NCBI GenBank assembly: GCA_946620335.1
Contig: CAMONF010000022.1
Span: 1-9,002, forward strand
DNA from: an uncultured Clostridia bacterium
GTDB taxonomy: Bacteria > Bacillota > Clostridia > Lachnospirales > Lachnospiraceae
Direction of reading: 5' to 3'
DNA length: 9,002 nucleotides
The notes below the pieces were generated by a model. That model saw nothing but the letters and a program-made list of their open reading frames with translations, searched no databases and had not been told where the DNA came from. The stretch's first letter is position 1. Each line of letters starts with the position of its first letter. Shown here piece after piece: positions 1-5,716 of the stretch. The position numbers were made by a program, and so were the translations under genes.

Positions 1-1093
1 CAGCGCAGTGCTTAGCAGCGAAATCTTTCATATACTCCACCAGCGCCTCCACGCCTTCCTTCGGCATAGCGTTGTAGATGGAGGCTCTCATGCCGCCGAC
101 CAGGCGGTGGCCCTTCAGGTTGGAGAAGCCCGCGGCAGCCTGGCCCTTGACGAACTCGGCGTCCAGGGCATCGTCGCCTGTGCGGAAGGTCACGTTCATG
201 AGGGAACGGTCCTCCTTGGCCGCGGCGGCCTTGTAGAAATCCTGAGAATCCAGATAGTCGTAGAGGAGGGAGGCCTTCTCGATGTTACGGCGCTTCATTT
301 CCGTGAGGCCGCCCTGCTCCATGAGATAGTCCGTGACCAGCTTCACGAAATAGATGGGGAAGCAGGGCGGCGTGTTGATCATGGAGTTCTTCTGGGCGTT
401 CAGGGCGTAATCCCAGATCTTCGGGGTGATGGGCATGCAGTTGCCGATCAGGTCCTCACGGACGATGACAATAGCCATACCGGCCGGAGCCAGGTTCTTC
501 TGGACGCCGGCGTAGATCATGCCGAAGCGGGAGACGTCCACCGGCTCAGAGAGGATGCTGGAGGACATGTCAGCCACCAGCGGCACATTGCCGGTCTCCG
601 GAATATAGTTGTATACAGTACCGAAAATAGTGTTATTCCAGCAGACATGGACATAGTCGGCATTGGGATTTAAGACCAGCTCGTCCTGCTTGGGAATGCG
701 GGCAAAATTCTCGCTCTTCGTGGAGGCCGCCTCACGGGCATCCTTCAGGTACTTTTTGCCCTCCTTGAAGGCCTCGCCGGAGAAGTTGCCGCTGACGATA
801 TAGTCGGCCGCTCCGGTCTTGTTGCCCAGGTTCATGGGCAGAGAAGCGAAAACGCCGCTGGCGCCGCCCTGGAGGAAGAGGACCTTGTAGTTGTCCGGAA
901 TATTCATGATTTTCCGCATGTTGGCCTCGGCCGCGTTGATGATGTTGTCGAACACCTTGGACCGGTGGCTCATCTCAAGCACGCTCATGCCGCTGCCCTC
1001 GCAGTTCAAGAGCTCAGCCTGAGCCTTCAAGAGAACCGGCTCCGGCAGGATGGACGGGCCTGCGGAAAAATTGTAAATTCTGCCTTCGATCAT
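1..1093 (-). CDS. serC: Phosphoserine aminotransferase (3' end cut by window edge)
   Basis: PLP-dependent class V aminotransferase that converts 3-phosphohydroxypyruvate and glutamate to O-phosphoserine and 2-oxoglutarate in serine biosynthesis; cytosolic. The 364 residues present begin MIEGRIYNFSAGPSILP, the typical SerC N-terminus with the NFSAGP motif. They include the PLP-lysine motif YAGVQKNLAPAG (Lys199), GGASG near 77-80 for phosphate binding, and the C-terminal GGMRASIYNA segment (333-342). Family members are about 360 residues, so only the last few residues are missing. Two in-frame ATGs exist (1099 and 1093). The second is chosen because AGGAGG at 1101-1106 sits 7 nt before it and only 1 nt before the first. 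The gene has its own promoter about 150 nt upstream and probably leads an operon continuing left; serA is a common partner, but that is outside the window. Confidence 0.96.
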   Translation of the reverse strand, partial: MIEGRIYNFSAGPSILPEPVLLKAQAELLNCEGSGMSVLEMSHRSKVFDNIINAAEANMRKIMNIPDNYKVLFLQGGASGVFASLPMNLGNKTGAADYIVSGNFSGEAFKEGKKYLKDAREAASTKSENFARIPKQDELVLNPNADYVHVCWNNTIFGTVYNYIPETGNVPLVADMSSSILSEPVDVSRFGMIYAGVQKNLAPAGMAIVIVREDLIGNCMPITPKIWDYALNAQKNSMINTPPCFPIYFVKLVTDYLMEQGGLTEMKRRNIEKASLLYDYLDSQDFYKAAAAKEDRSLMNVTFRTGDDALDAEFVKGQAAAGFSNLKGHRLVGGMRASIYNAMPKEGVEALVEYMKDFAAKHCA

Positions 1094-1151
1094 AATCATG
1101 CCTCCTATGGGAAATGAACTCAATGAAAACACGCAGGCCTGCCGTATTATT

Positions 1152-1183
1152 CTCAAAGCAAGCCCGAAACCGGGCTTTTTGAG
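1152..1183 (-). promoter_or_regulatory. Stable hairpin in the serC leader
   Basis: The minus-strand leader of serC can form a 13-bp stem in two perfectly paired blocks. CTCAAA pairs with TTTGAG, and AAGCCCG pairs with CGGGCTT, with a 2-nt bulge (GC) on the 3' side and a 4-nt loop (GTTT). A T-run follows the inner stem only on the plus strand (CGGGCTTTTT), where no gene ends, so a plus-strand terminator is unlikely. In the serC transcript it more likely affects mRNA stability or attenuation. Two weaker self-complementary elements flank it: GCAGGCCTGC at 1133-1142, and GGGG/CCCC arms at about 1193-1206. Confidence 0.5.
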
Positions 1184-1248
1184 GCGGGTCCTGGGGTTAT
1201 TTCCCCCGGAAAACACCAAAAAAGCGGCCTGAACGTTCACAAGTTGAC

Positions 1249-1277
1249 ATTATAATATCGAAATTCCCGCTTGTCAC
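1249..1277 (-). promoter_or_regulatory. Sigma-A-type promoter for serC
   Basis: On the minus strand a -35 box GTGACA (1277-1272) is separated by exactly 17 bp from a consensus -10 box TATAAT (1254-1249). Transcription would start near 1242 and give a leader of about 150 nt before serC. A perfect 10-bp palindrome TGAACGTTCA (1230-1239) lies at about +4 to +13 and could be an operator. No other promoter of this quality was seen between the serC start and the repeat block. Confidence 0.75.
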
Positions 1278-1351
1278 GCCCAAAGAGAGGAGGAAAAGAA
1301 GATTTAACACTTTACTCCAATAAACAAGGAAATATCCACGTTTTTTCGTGC

Positions 1352-1394
1352 AAAATGGGAATCAGGGACGGTTCCTTTTCCCACTTTTCGTTTT
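1352..1394 (+). repeat. Palindromic intergenic repeat, copy A
   Basis: This is a 43-nt unit with core CAGGGACGGTTCC flanked by self-complementary TGGGAA and TTCCCA. It is identical over all 43 nt to copy B (1407-1449), in the same orientation, with a 55-bp period and a 12-nt spacer between the copies. It resembles the short extragenic palindromes carrying GGGACGGTTC found in many copies in Clostridia and other bacteria. That family comparison is from memory and was not searched. Confidence 0.85.
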
Positions 1395-1406
1395 GAAGGA
1401 TGGGAG

Positions 1407-1489
1407 AAAATGGGAATCAGGGACGGTTCCTTTTCCCACTTTTCGTTTTACGAAAAGTGGGAAAAGGAACCGTCCCTGATTCCCATTTT
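1407..1489. repeat. Perfect 83-nt palindrome: repeat copies B and C, inverted
   Basis: Copy B (from 1407) and inverted copy C (1450-1489) form perfect 40-nt arms (1407-1446 and 1450-1489) around a TTT loop. Copy C ends on the last base of the stop codon of the upstream threonine-synthase-like gene, so the hairpin starts exactly where translation ends. The arms begin AAAATGGG and end CCCATTTT, so a transcript from either side ends the hairpin with a short U-run. It may therefore act as a terminator or 3'-end stabiliser. Perfect identity of the arms implies recent duplication or gene conversion. Confidence 0.9.
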
Positions 1490-2736
1490 CACCGGTGCGG
1501 ATCCCCCTTCTTCTCAAAAGCCTCCAAAAGCCTGTCCATCTCCCCTGGAATAGAGATAGGCTCCCCAGCCGCCTTGATAGCGTTATTCACGTCCTTGAGG
1601 CCGTTGCCAGTCACGACGGTGACGACGGAGGCGTCCTTGTCGATGAGGCCCATCTCCACAGCCTTCTTCACCCCTGCAGTTCCCGTGGCGCCGGCGGGCT
1701 CGGCGAAGACGCCGGAGGTCCTGCCCAGGAGCCGCATGGCTGCCAGGATTTCCTCGTCGGAGACATTGACCGGAATTCCGTTGGACTCTTCTATGGCCCG
1801 GATGGCCTTCAGCGGATTCCTGGGCACGCCCACCGCGATGGAGTCGGCCAGCGTATTCTCGGGCTGCGGTGTCCACTCAGTGGTATGGGCCGCGGCTGCC
1901 GTGTTGATCGGGCAGCAGCCGGAGGCCTGGACCGCGATGAGGCGCGGCAGCTTGTTGATAAAGCCGGCGGCGTAGAGGTCCTTGAAGCCCTTCCAGACGC
2001 CGGCGATGGTGCAGCCGTCACCCACGGAGATGGCCACATAGTCCGGCATCTGGAAATGGAGCTGCTCCGCGATCTCCAGCGCCACGGTCTTCTTGCCCTC
2101 CATGAGGTAGGGATTGATGGCCGCGTTCCGGTTGTACCAGCCCCACCGGTCGATGGCCTCGGCGGACAGGCGGAAGGTGTCCTCATAGGAGCCCTGGACG
2201 GAAATGACCGTCGCCCCGAACATCATGAGCTGCGCCACCTTGCCCTTCGGCGCCCTCTCCGGGACAAAAATGTAGGTCTTTAGGCCCGCTGCCGCGGCGT
2301 TGCCGGCCAGGGAGCTGGCTGCATTTCCCGTGGAGGAGCAGGCGATGATGGACTTGCCGGCCTCCTCGGCCTTGACCACCGCCATGGCGGAGGCCCGGTC
2401 CTTGAGGGAGGAGGTGGGATTGATGCCGTCATCTTTGATATAGAGGTTCTTGAGCCCCAGGACCTCGCCCAGGCGGCCGGCCTTGTAGAAGGGCGACCAG
2501 CCCACCCTGAGCTTGGGCAGCGTGCTCTTCCCTTCCACGGGAAGGAAGGCCTTGTAACGCCACATGGAGAAGTCGTCACAGTCCATGAGGTCATAGGGCG
2601 TCAGCTTCGCGCGGATATAGTCGTAGTCGTACTCAATATCCATAATGCCGCCGCAGCGCGGGCAGACGGTTATGTTCGGGGTGGCTTCGATGAGGTTCCC
2701 GCAGACGGTACATCTCGCGCCGATCACGTTCTTCAT
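1489..2736 (-). CDS. thrC: Threonine synthase-like PLP enzyme with N-terminal zinc ribbon
   Basis: Fold-type-II PLP enzyme. Threonine synthase converts O-phospho-L-homoserine to L-threonine and phosphate in the cytosol. The 415 residues open with a four-cysteine ribbon (Cys9, Cys12, Cys25, Cys28), as in the zinc-ribbon form of ThrC. The PLP lysine is in SSLKDRAS (Lys112). The phosphate/substrate loop CSSTGNAASS lies at 133-142, a glycine-rich SVGDGCTIAG at 237-246, and the threonine-synthase-type TGNGLKD at 376-382. The start is ATG 2736 with AAGGGAG about 7 nt before it; an upstream in-frame TTG at 2754 lacks a suitable site. It follows the PLP gene at 2948-4417 by 211 bp on the same strand, with a terminator-like hairpin just before the RBS. 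The fold family is certain. The exact substrate is less so, since cysteate synthase and other paralogues share the architecture. Confidence 0.88.
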   Translation of the reverse strand: MKNVIGARCTVCGNLIEATPNITVCPRCGGIMDIEYDYDYIRAKLTPYDLMDCDDFSMWRYKAFLPVEGKSTLPKLRVGWSPFYKAGRLGEVLGLKNLYIKDDGINPTSSLKDRASAMAVVKAEEAGKSIIACSSTGNAASSLAGNAAAAGLKTYIFVPERAPKGKVAQLMMFGATVISVQGSYEDTFRLSAEAIDRWGWYNRNAAINPYLMEGKKTVALEIAEQLHFQMPDYVAISVGDGCTIAGVWKGFKDLYAAGFINKLPRLIAVQASGCCPINTAAAAHTTEWTPQPENTLADSIAVGVPRNPLKAIRAIEESNGIPVNVSDEEILAAMRLLGRTSGVFAEPAGATGTAGVKKAVEMGLIDKDASVVTVVTGNGLKDVNNAIKAAGEPISIPGEMDRLLEAFEKKGDPHR

Positions 2737-2752
2737 AGATACTCTCCCTTCC

Positions 2753-2786
2753 AAAAAGCCGCGCCCCGCGAGACGCAGAGCGCAGC
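2753..2786 (-). terminator. Intrinsic terminator / attenuator just before the thrC-like gene
   Basis: On the minus strand, arm 1 (2786-2774) and arm 2 (2770-2758) form a 13-bp stem. Ten pairs are Watson-Crick and three are U-G wobbles; the loop is TCT. The stem is followed directly by TTTTT (2757-2753) and preceded by A-rich sequence. The T-run ends 16 nt before the start codon of the thrC-like gene, next to its Shine-Dalgarno. It could end the transcript of the upstream PLP gene, but any transcript that begins upstream must read through it to express the downstream gene. This makes attenuation likely. Confidence 0.75.
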
Positions 2787-2947
2787 CTGTTTTTGTTTTC
2801 CTTAAGACAAGGTCGATCCGGCAGCCATATCAGCCGACTCTCCCTGGTCTGATGTAAGCCCCGGCCAATCAGACCGGCAGCCGTATCCAAATGATTGATT
2901 TCCGGTTCAGCCAGCTCACGCTGATTGAAAATAAGACCCGGCCCGAT
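2787..2947 (-). promoter_or_regulatory. Structured 161-nt leader/intercistronic region, class not recognised
   Basis: This is the spacer between the stop of the PLP gene and the terminator hairpin. A perfect 8-bp inverted repeat (2846-2853 with 2868-2875, GGTCTGAT/ATCAGACC) encloses a G+C-rich 14-nt loop. The hairpin is flanked by an imperfect direct repeat CCGGCAGCC[A/G]TATC (2818-2831 and 2874-2887, one mismatch). On the minus strand a small CAGC-GTGA-GCTG hairpin with a GNRA loop occurs nearer the PLP gene. I see no convincing promoter, no T-box signature, and no match to a riboswitch consensus I know. It could be a regulatory leader working with the adjacent terminator. Confidence 0.35.
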
Positions 2948-4417
2948 TTACAGGTTCTTCAGCAGCCCCGTCTCCTCGTTGAAGGCCTCGATCAGCTCGT
3001 CGACCTTGTCGGCCTCGCGCTTCACGGCGTCCCAGGTGTTCTCGGTGTCGTACCAGAGGGCGTTCAGCTCCTCGGAGGTCTTGCCCTGCTGCTCGACCCA
3101 GGTGTAGTACTTGAGGTTGTGAACACGCTTTCTGTCCAGGTAGGTCAGCTCGAGCATGTTGTCGGTCTTCTCGCCCAGGATGTGGGAGGCGAAATCCACA
3201 GCGGCCATGAGGGTCGTGTACTCACCGTCCTCCTCCTGAAGCTCCTTCACACGGCTGCCGTACATATCTGCGGAGTCCGTCATGACGGAAACGAGAACAT
3301 CGTGCTCTGTCAGCTCGTAATACTTGGCCATCTTGATGGCGCAGAGCATATTGGCGATGCCGGAAATGCCGAAGAGCCCCAGCTTGTCCACGATCTCGGG
3401 AGCGACGCCCACGGACTTTAGGTACTCGCGGCCGACCGGCTCGTTGAAGAGCCGTAGGACCTTCTGGGAATCCTCGTCGTCGATGTCGATGACCATGTCG
3501 GTGTTCTTGACATTGTGGATCCACGGCACGTGCTTGTCGCCGATGCCCTCGATCCTGTGGGAGCCGAAGCCGTTGTTCAGGAGGGTCGGGCACTGGAGGG
3601 CTTCACCCACGGCCAGCTTGGCGCCGGGATAGAGCTCCTTGAGGCGGTCGCCGGAGGCCATGGTGCCGGCGGAACCGGAGGTAAAAGCGGCGCCGGCGAG
3701 GCGGTCGCCGGGTGCCTTCATTTCCTCGAAGGCCTCGGCCAGGGCGTTACCGGTGACGGAATAATGCCACATGTAGTTGCCCATCTGCTCGAACTGGTTC
3801 AGGATCCAGCACTCGGGCATGACGGAGAGCTCATGGGTCTTGTCGAAGATTTCCTTGACGTTGGACTCGGTGCCGGGGGTGGCGATGATCTCGCTGGCGA
3901 TGGTCTTCAGCCAGTCGAAGCGCTCGCGGGACATGCCCTCAGGCAGGATGGCGATGGAATAGCAGCCAAGGAGCTTGGAGTTGAAGGCGCCGCCGCGGCA
4001 GTAGTTGCCGGTGGAGGGCCAGACGGCCTTGTGGTAGGTGGAGTCGAACTGGCCGGTGACCAGGGCCGGGGCCAGGCAGCCGAAGGAGGCGCCGACCTTG
4101 TGGCAGCCGGTGGGGAAATATTTGCCGCAGAGCATGACGATCTTGGCCTTGACGCCCGTGAGCTCTGAGGGCAGGACGATGTAGTTGGGGCTGCCGAAAA
4201 GACCGCCCTTCTCCACCGGCTCATTCTTCCAGGTGATGCGGAAGAGGTTCAGGGGATTGACGTCCCAGAGGCCCACGTTCCTGAGCTTCGCCTTGATGGC
4301 TTCGGGGATGAGGGTCGGGTCCTTCATCTGTTTGATGGTCGGGATGATGATATTTTTCTCCCTGGCCGTCTCGATATTGTGCCTTAAGCCTGCTTCGTTG
4401 ATGGTAAGATCGATCAT
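2948..4417 (-). CDS. Fold-type-II PLP-dependent enzyme of unknown substrate
   Basis: This 489-residue cytosolic protein is related to the tryptophan synthase beta / cysteine synthase / threonine dehydratase superfamily. The probable Schiff-base lysine is Lys107 in FPTGCHKVGASFG, which resembles the TrpB-type G-S-H-K motif more than the S-x-K-D-R of ThrC. The substrate loop is PSTGNYCRGGAFN (134-146) and a glycine-rich phosphate-binding segment is FTSGSAGTMASGD (245-257). It is longer than typical cysteine synthases (about 300) and has a charged C-terminal extension of about 80 residues. I recognise the fold but cannot name the reaction. The start is ATG 4417, with AGGAGG at 4422-4427. The frame stays open to 4603, but the extra 62 codons look non-coding. 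A good promoter lies at 4670-4698. It precedes a second PLP enzyme, so the two may act in one amino-acid pathway. Confidence 0.85.
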   Translation of the reverse strand: MIDLTINEAGLRHNIETAREKNIIIPTIKQMKDPTLIPEAIKAKLRNVGLWDVNPLNLFRITWKNEPVEKGGLFGSPNYIVLPSELTGVKAKIVMLCGKYFPTGCHKVGASFGCLAPALVTGQFDSTYHKAVWPSTGNYCRGGAFNSKLLGCYSIAILPEGMSRERFDWLKTIASEIIATPGTESNVKEIFDKTHELSVMPECWILNQFEQMGNYMWHYSVTGNALAEAFEEMKAPGDRLAGAAFTSGSAGTMASGDRLKELYPGAKLAVGEALQCPTLLNNGFGSHRIEGIGDKHVPWIHNVKNTDMVIDIDDEDSQKVLRLFNEPVGREYLKSVGVAPEIVDKLGLFGISGIANMLCAIKMAKYYELTEHDVLVSVMTDSADMYGSRVKELQEEDGEYTTLMAAVDFASHILGEKTDNMLELTYLDRKRVHNLKYYTWVEQQGKTSEELNALWYDTENTWDAVKREADKVDELIEAFNEETGLLKNL

Positions 4418-4549
4418 ACTACCTCCTGAATCCCCGGGATCGGCCTCGCCAATCGCCCTTTTGTCCGACAATCGGGCCAAAACCGGATCATAATCGTGTT
4501 CACGCTTCACCCTGCACTCTGCACTTCCAAAAATGACAGGACCCAGGGT

Positions 4550-4565
4550 GGTAAGCCTGCTTACC
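4550..4565. promoter_or_regulatory. 16-bp palindrome in the leader of the PLP gene
   Basis: GGTAAGCCTGCTTACC is perfectly self-complementary. It lies about 100 nt downstream of the predicted start site of the PLP gene, so it would be transcribed as a short hairpin or serve as a dimeric repressor site. It is not followed by a T-run on either strand, so a terminator is unlikely. Confidence 0.35.
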
Positions 4566-4669
4566 GGCCAAATCCGCATCATTTTCTCAGCAGTTCGGGG
4601 CAAAATCTCCGCAGCTGGCGACAGGAAAGGCCTCGCTTATCCCGCCGAAAGTGCCTTGCAACTACAAAG

Positions 4670-4698
4670 ATTTTATCATTCCGGGCCCCTCATTTCAA
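4670..4698 (-). promoter_or_regulatory. Promoter for the PLP-enzyme gene
   Basis: On the minus strand, -35 TTGAAA (4698-4693) and -10 TAAAAT (4675-4670) are 17 bp apart, each 5 of 6 to consensus. TGA directly before the -10 gives an extended -10 (TGn). The predicted start is near 4663, giving a leader of about 245 nt. That leader includes a 16-bp perfect palindrome (4550-4565, GGTAAGCCTGCTTACC) and an 11-nt TTGTCCGACAA element (4461-4471) that could be operators or RNA hairpins. No known riboswitch class was recognised in the leader. Confidence 0.6.
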
Positions 4699-4759
4699 TC
4701 TAAGCGGAAGATATTTGCAGGCAAAATCGGAGGGACTTCTTTATCCGGCAGGCGAGATG

Positions 4760-4768
4760 TGCTATGAT
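4760..4768 (+). promoter_or_regulatory. Extended -10 promoter candidate for tdk
   Basis: TGC directly precedes TATGAT (4763-4768), an extended -10 with 5 of 6 bases to consensus. The -35 position (4740-4745, TTTATC) is poor, as is common for extended -10 promoters. Transcription would begin near 4775 and give a leader of about 255 nt carrying the degenerate repeats. It points away from the PLP-gene promoter, which lies about 60 bp to the left on the other strand. Confidence 0.45.
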
Positions 4769-4790
4769 TAGCCGGAAGAGGCCGCCCTTG

Positions 4791-5008
4791 GACCAAGCGC
4801 AGGCGACGGACCGCTGCGAGTCAAGCCAAAAAGGCACTCCGCAGTAGACCGGGGACGAGCACTGGTGCCAGGACTGCTACGTTTTGCGCCCAAAAGGCAC
4901 TCCGCAGCAGGCCTGTGACCAAGCGCAGGCGGCGTGACCGCTTCCGACGATCGGCCCGATGGCAGGGCAGGATCTGTTTTCATTTTCAAAAAGGCACCCA
5001 CAGGGTGC
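4791..5008 (+). repeat. Degenerate direct-repeat array in the tdk leader
   Basis: Two repeat types occur, all in the same orientation. Type 1 is GACCAAGCGCAGGCG at 4791-4805 and 4917-4931 (15 of 15 identical, both followed a few bases later by GACCGCT-like sequence). Type 2 is AAAAGGCACTCCGCAG at 4829-4844 and 4892-4907 (16 of 16 identical). A third, partial type-2 copy (CAAAAAGGCACCC, 4987-4999) ends the array and forms the short hairpin before tdk. The array reads as about three diverged units, each starting with GACC and ending with AAAAGGCAC. No coding capacity is convincing on either strand. Function is unknown. Confidence 0.6.
4988..5008 (-). terminator. Small hairpin before tdk; terminator-like on the minus strand
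   Basis: GCACCC (4994-4999) and GGGTGC (5003-5008) pair around ACA. Read on the minus strand, the stem is followed by C and five Ts, the layout of a weak intrinsic terminator. No minus-strand gene ends here, so it would only stop antisense transcription. On the plus strand it is a leader hairpin ending about 14 nt before the tdk Shine-Dalgarno and might affect translation. Confidence 0.35.
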
Positions 5009-5032
5009 ATACATTAAATCCCGGAGGGAACA

Positions 5033-5608
5033 ATGGCAAAGTTATATTTCCGCCATGGCGCCATGGGCAGTTCCAAGACTGCCAACGCGCTCATGGTCGA
5101 CTACAACTACTACGAACGCGGCAAGCGTGCCTATCTGTGCAAGCCCAGGATCGACAATCGGGACGGTGAGGGCGTGATTGTCAGCCGCATCGGGCTCTCG
5201 AAGAGCTGCCACTATGTCGAGGACCTGACAGCCATGAACGATGAGGAGATCTCCGCCTACGACTGCATCATCGTGGACGAGGCCCAGTTCTGCAAAAAGT
5301 CCGACATCGAGCTCTTTGTCCACATCGTCGACGACCTGGACATCCCCGTCATCTGCTACGGACTTCGGACCGACTTCCGCCGCGAACCCTTCGAGGGCTC
5401 CATCTGGCTCCTCGCCTGGGCAGACGTCATCGAGGAAATAAAAACCGTCTGCTGGTGCGGCGAAGGCGCCTCCTGCAACACCCGGTTCGACGAGCACGGC
5501 CAGGTCATCCGGACCGGCGCCCAGATCGTTCTCGGGGCCAACGACAAATACATCGCTCTCTGCCGGCGGCATTACAAGGAAGGTAATCTCGGGCCGGACT
5601 TTCATTGA
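5033..5608 (+). CDS. tdk: Thymidine kinase (type II)
   Basis: Phosphorylates thymidine to dTMP with ATP in the cytosolic pyrimidine salvage pathway. The 191 residues match the usual bacterial length. The P-loop is GAMGSSKT (9-16), the Walker B/catalytic region IIVDEAQF (79-86) contains the base Glu83, and YGLRTDFRREPFEGS (109-123) is the lid/substrate region. The zinc-binding part has Cys140, Cys142 and CRRH (Cys177, His180); an extra Cys148 is present. GANDKY (168-173) corresponds to the conserved thymidine-binding segment. The start ATG has GGAGGG at 5023-5028. The gene is divergent from the PLP gene and convergent with the membrane-protein gene. It appears monocistronic, with a palindrome beginning 12 nt after its stop. 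Confidence 0.96.
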   Translation: MAKLYFRHGAMGSSKTANALMVDYNYYERGKRAYLCKPRIDNRDGEGVIVSRIGLSKSCHYVEDLTAMNDEEISAYDCIIVDEAQFCKKSDIELFVHIVDDLDIPVICYGLRTDFRREPFEGSIWLLAWADVIEEIKTVCWCGEGASCNTRFDEHGQVIRTGAQIVLGANDKYIALCRRHYKEGNLGPDFH

Positions 5609-5620
5609 GAGTTGAAATCA

Positions 5621-5699
5621 GGGCCGGAACTGGAATCAGGGACGGTTCCTTTTCCAGTAAAACCGGAAAAGGAACCGTCCCTGATTCCAGTTCCGGCCC
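5621..5699. repeat. Near-perfect 79-nt palindrome of the same repeat family
   Basis: Two 38-nt arms (5621-5658, 5662-5699) pair around AAA with a single mismatch, which is A-C on the plus strand and a G-U wobble on the minus strand. The core CAGGGACGGTTCC is shared with the copies at 1352-1489, over 24 nt in all. The flanking stem is CTGGAA/TTCCAG here instead of TGGGAA/TTCCCA. It lies 12 nt after the tdk stop and 17 nt before the stop of the converging membrane-protein gene. It could therefore act as a bidirectional transcript barrier, although no strong T-run follows. Confidence 0.88.
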
Positions 5700-5716
5700 C
5701 TTCGTTCCACACTCTC

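Noticed and set aside
8..673. Long open frame antisense to serC
   Set aside because: It lies wholly within serC. Its His/Gly/Val/Asp-rich composition is typical of the complement of a G+C-rich gene, it has no ribosome binding site, and it resembles no family.
1244..1256. TTGACA directly followed by TATAAT on the plus strand
   Set aside because: The two boxes abut with no spacer and so cannot form a promoter. The minus-strand reading of the same bases gives the properly spaced serC promoter.
1352..1489. Repeated units considered as a CRISPR array
   Set aside because: Only three copies, one of them inverted, with a 12-nt gap rather than 30-40-nt unique spacers, and no cas genes.
1495..2283. 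262-codon open frame antisense to the threonine synthase-like gene
   Set aside because: Complement of a clear thrC-like coding sequence with all motifs intact; no start signal or recognisable domain.
3515..4168. 217-codon antisense frame within the PLP-enzyme gene
   Set aside because: Very rich in Gly, Ala, Leu and Asp, as expected from the reverse complement of G+C-rich codons. The opposite strand has catalytic motifs.
4507..4527. Short TGCACTC/TGCACTT tandem in the leader of the PLP gene
   Set aside because: Only two copies of a 7-mer; too short to separate from chance.
4418..4603. 62-codon in-frame N-terminal extension of the PLP enzyme
   Set aside because: No homology-like character, and a strong AGGAGG precedes ATG 4417. 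The extension covers the palindrome-containing leader, so it is an open frame by chance.
4768..5010. 80-codon minus-strand open frame over the repeat array before tdk
   Set aside because: Low-complexity Pro/Ser/Arg/Gly composition that mirrors the DNA repeats; no ribosome binding site.
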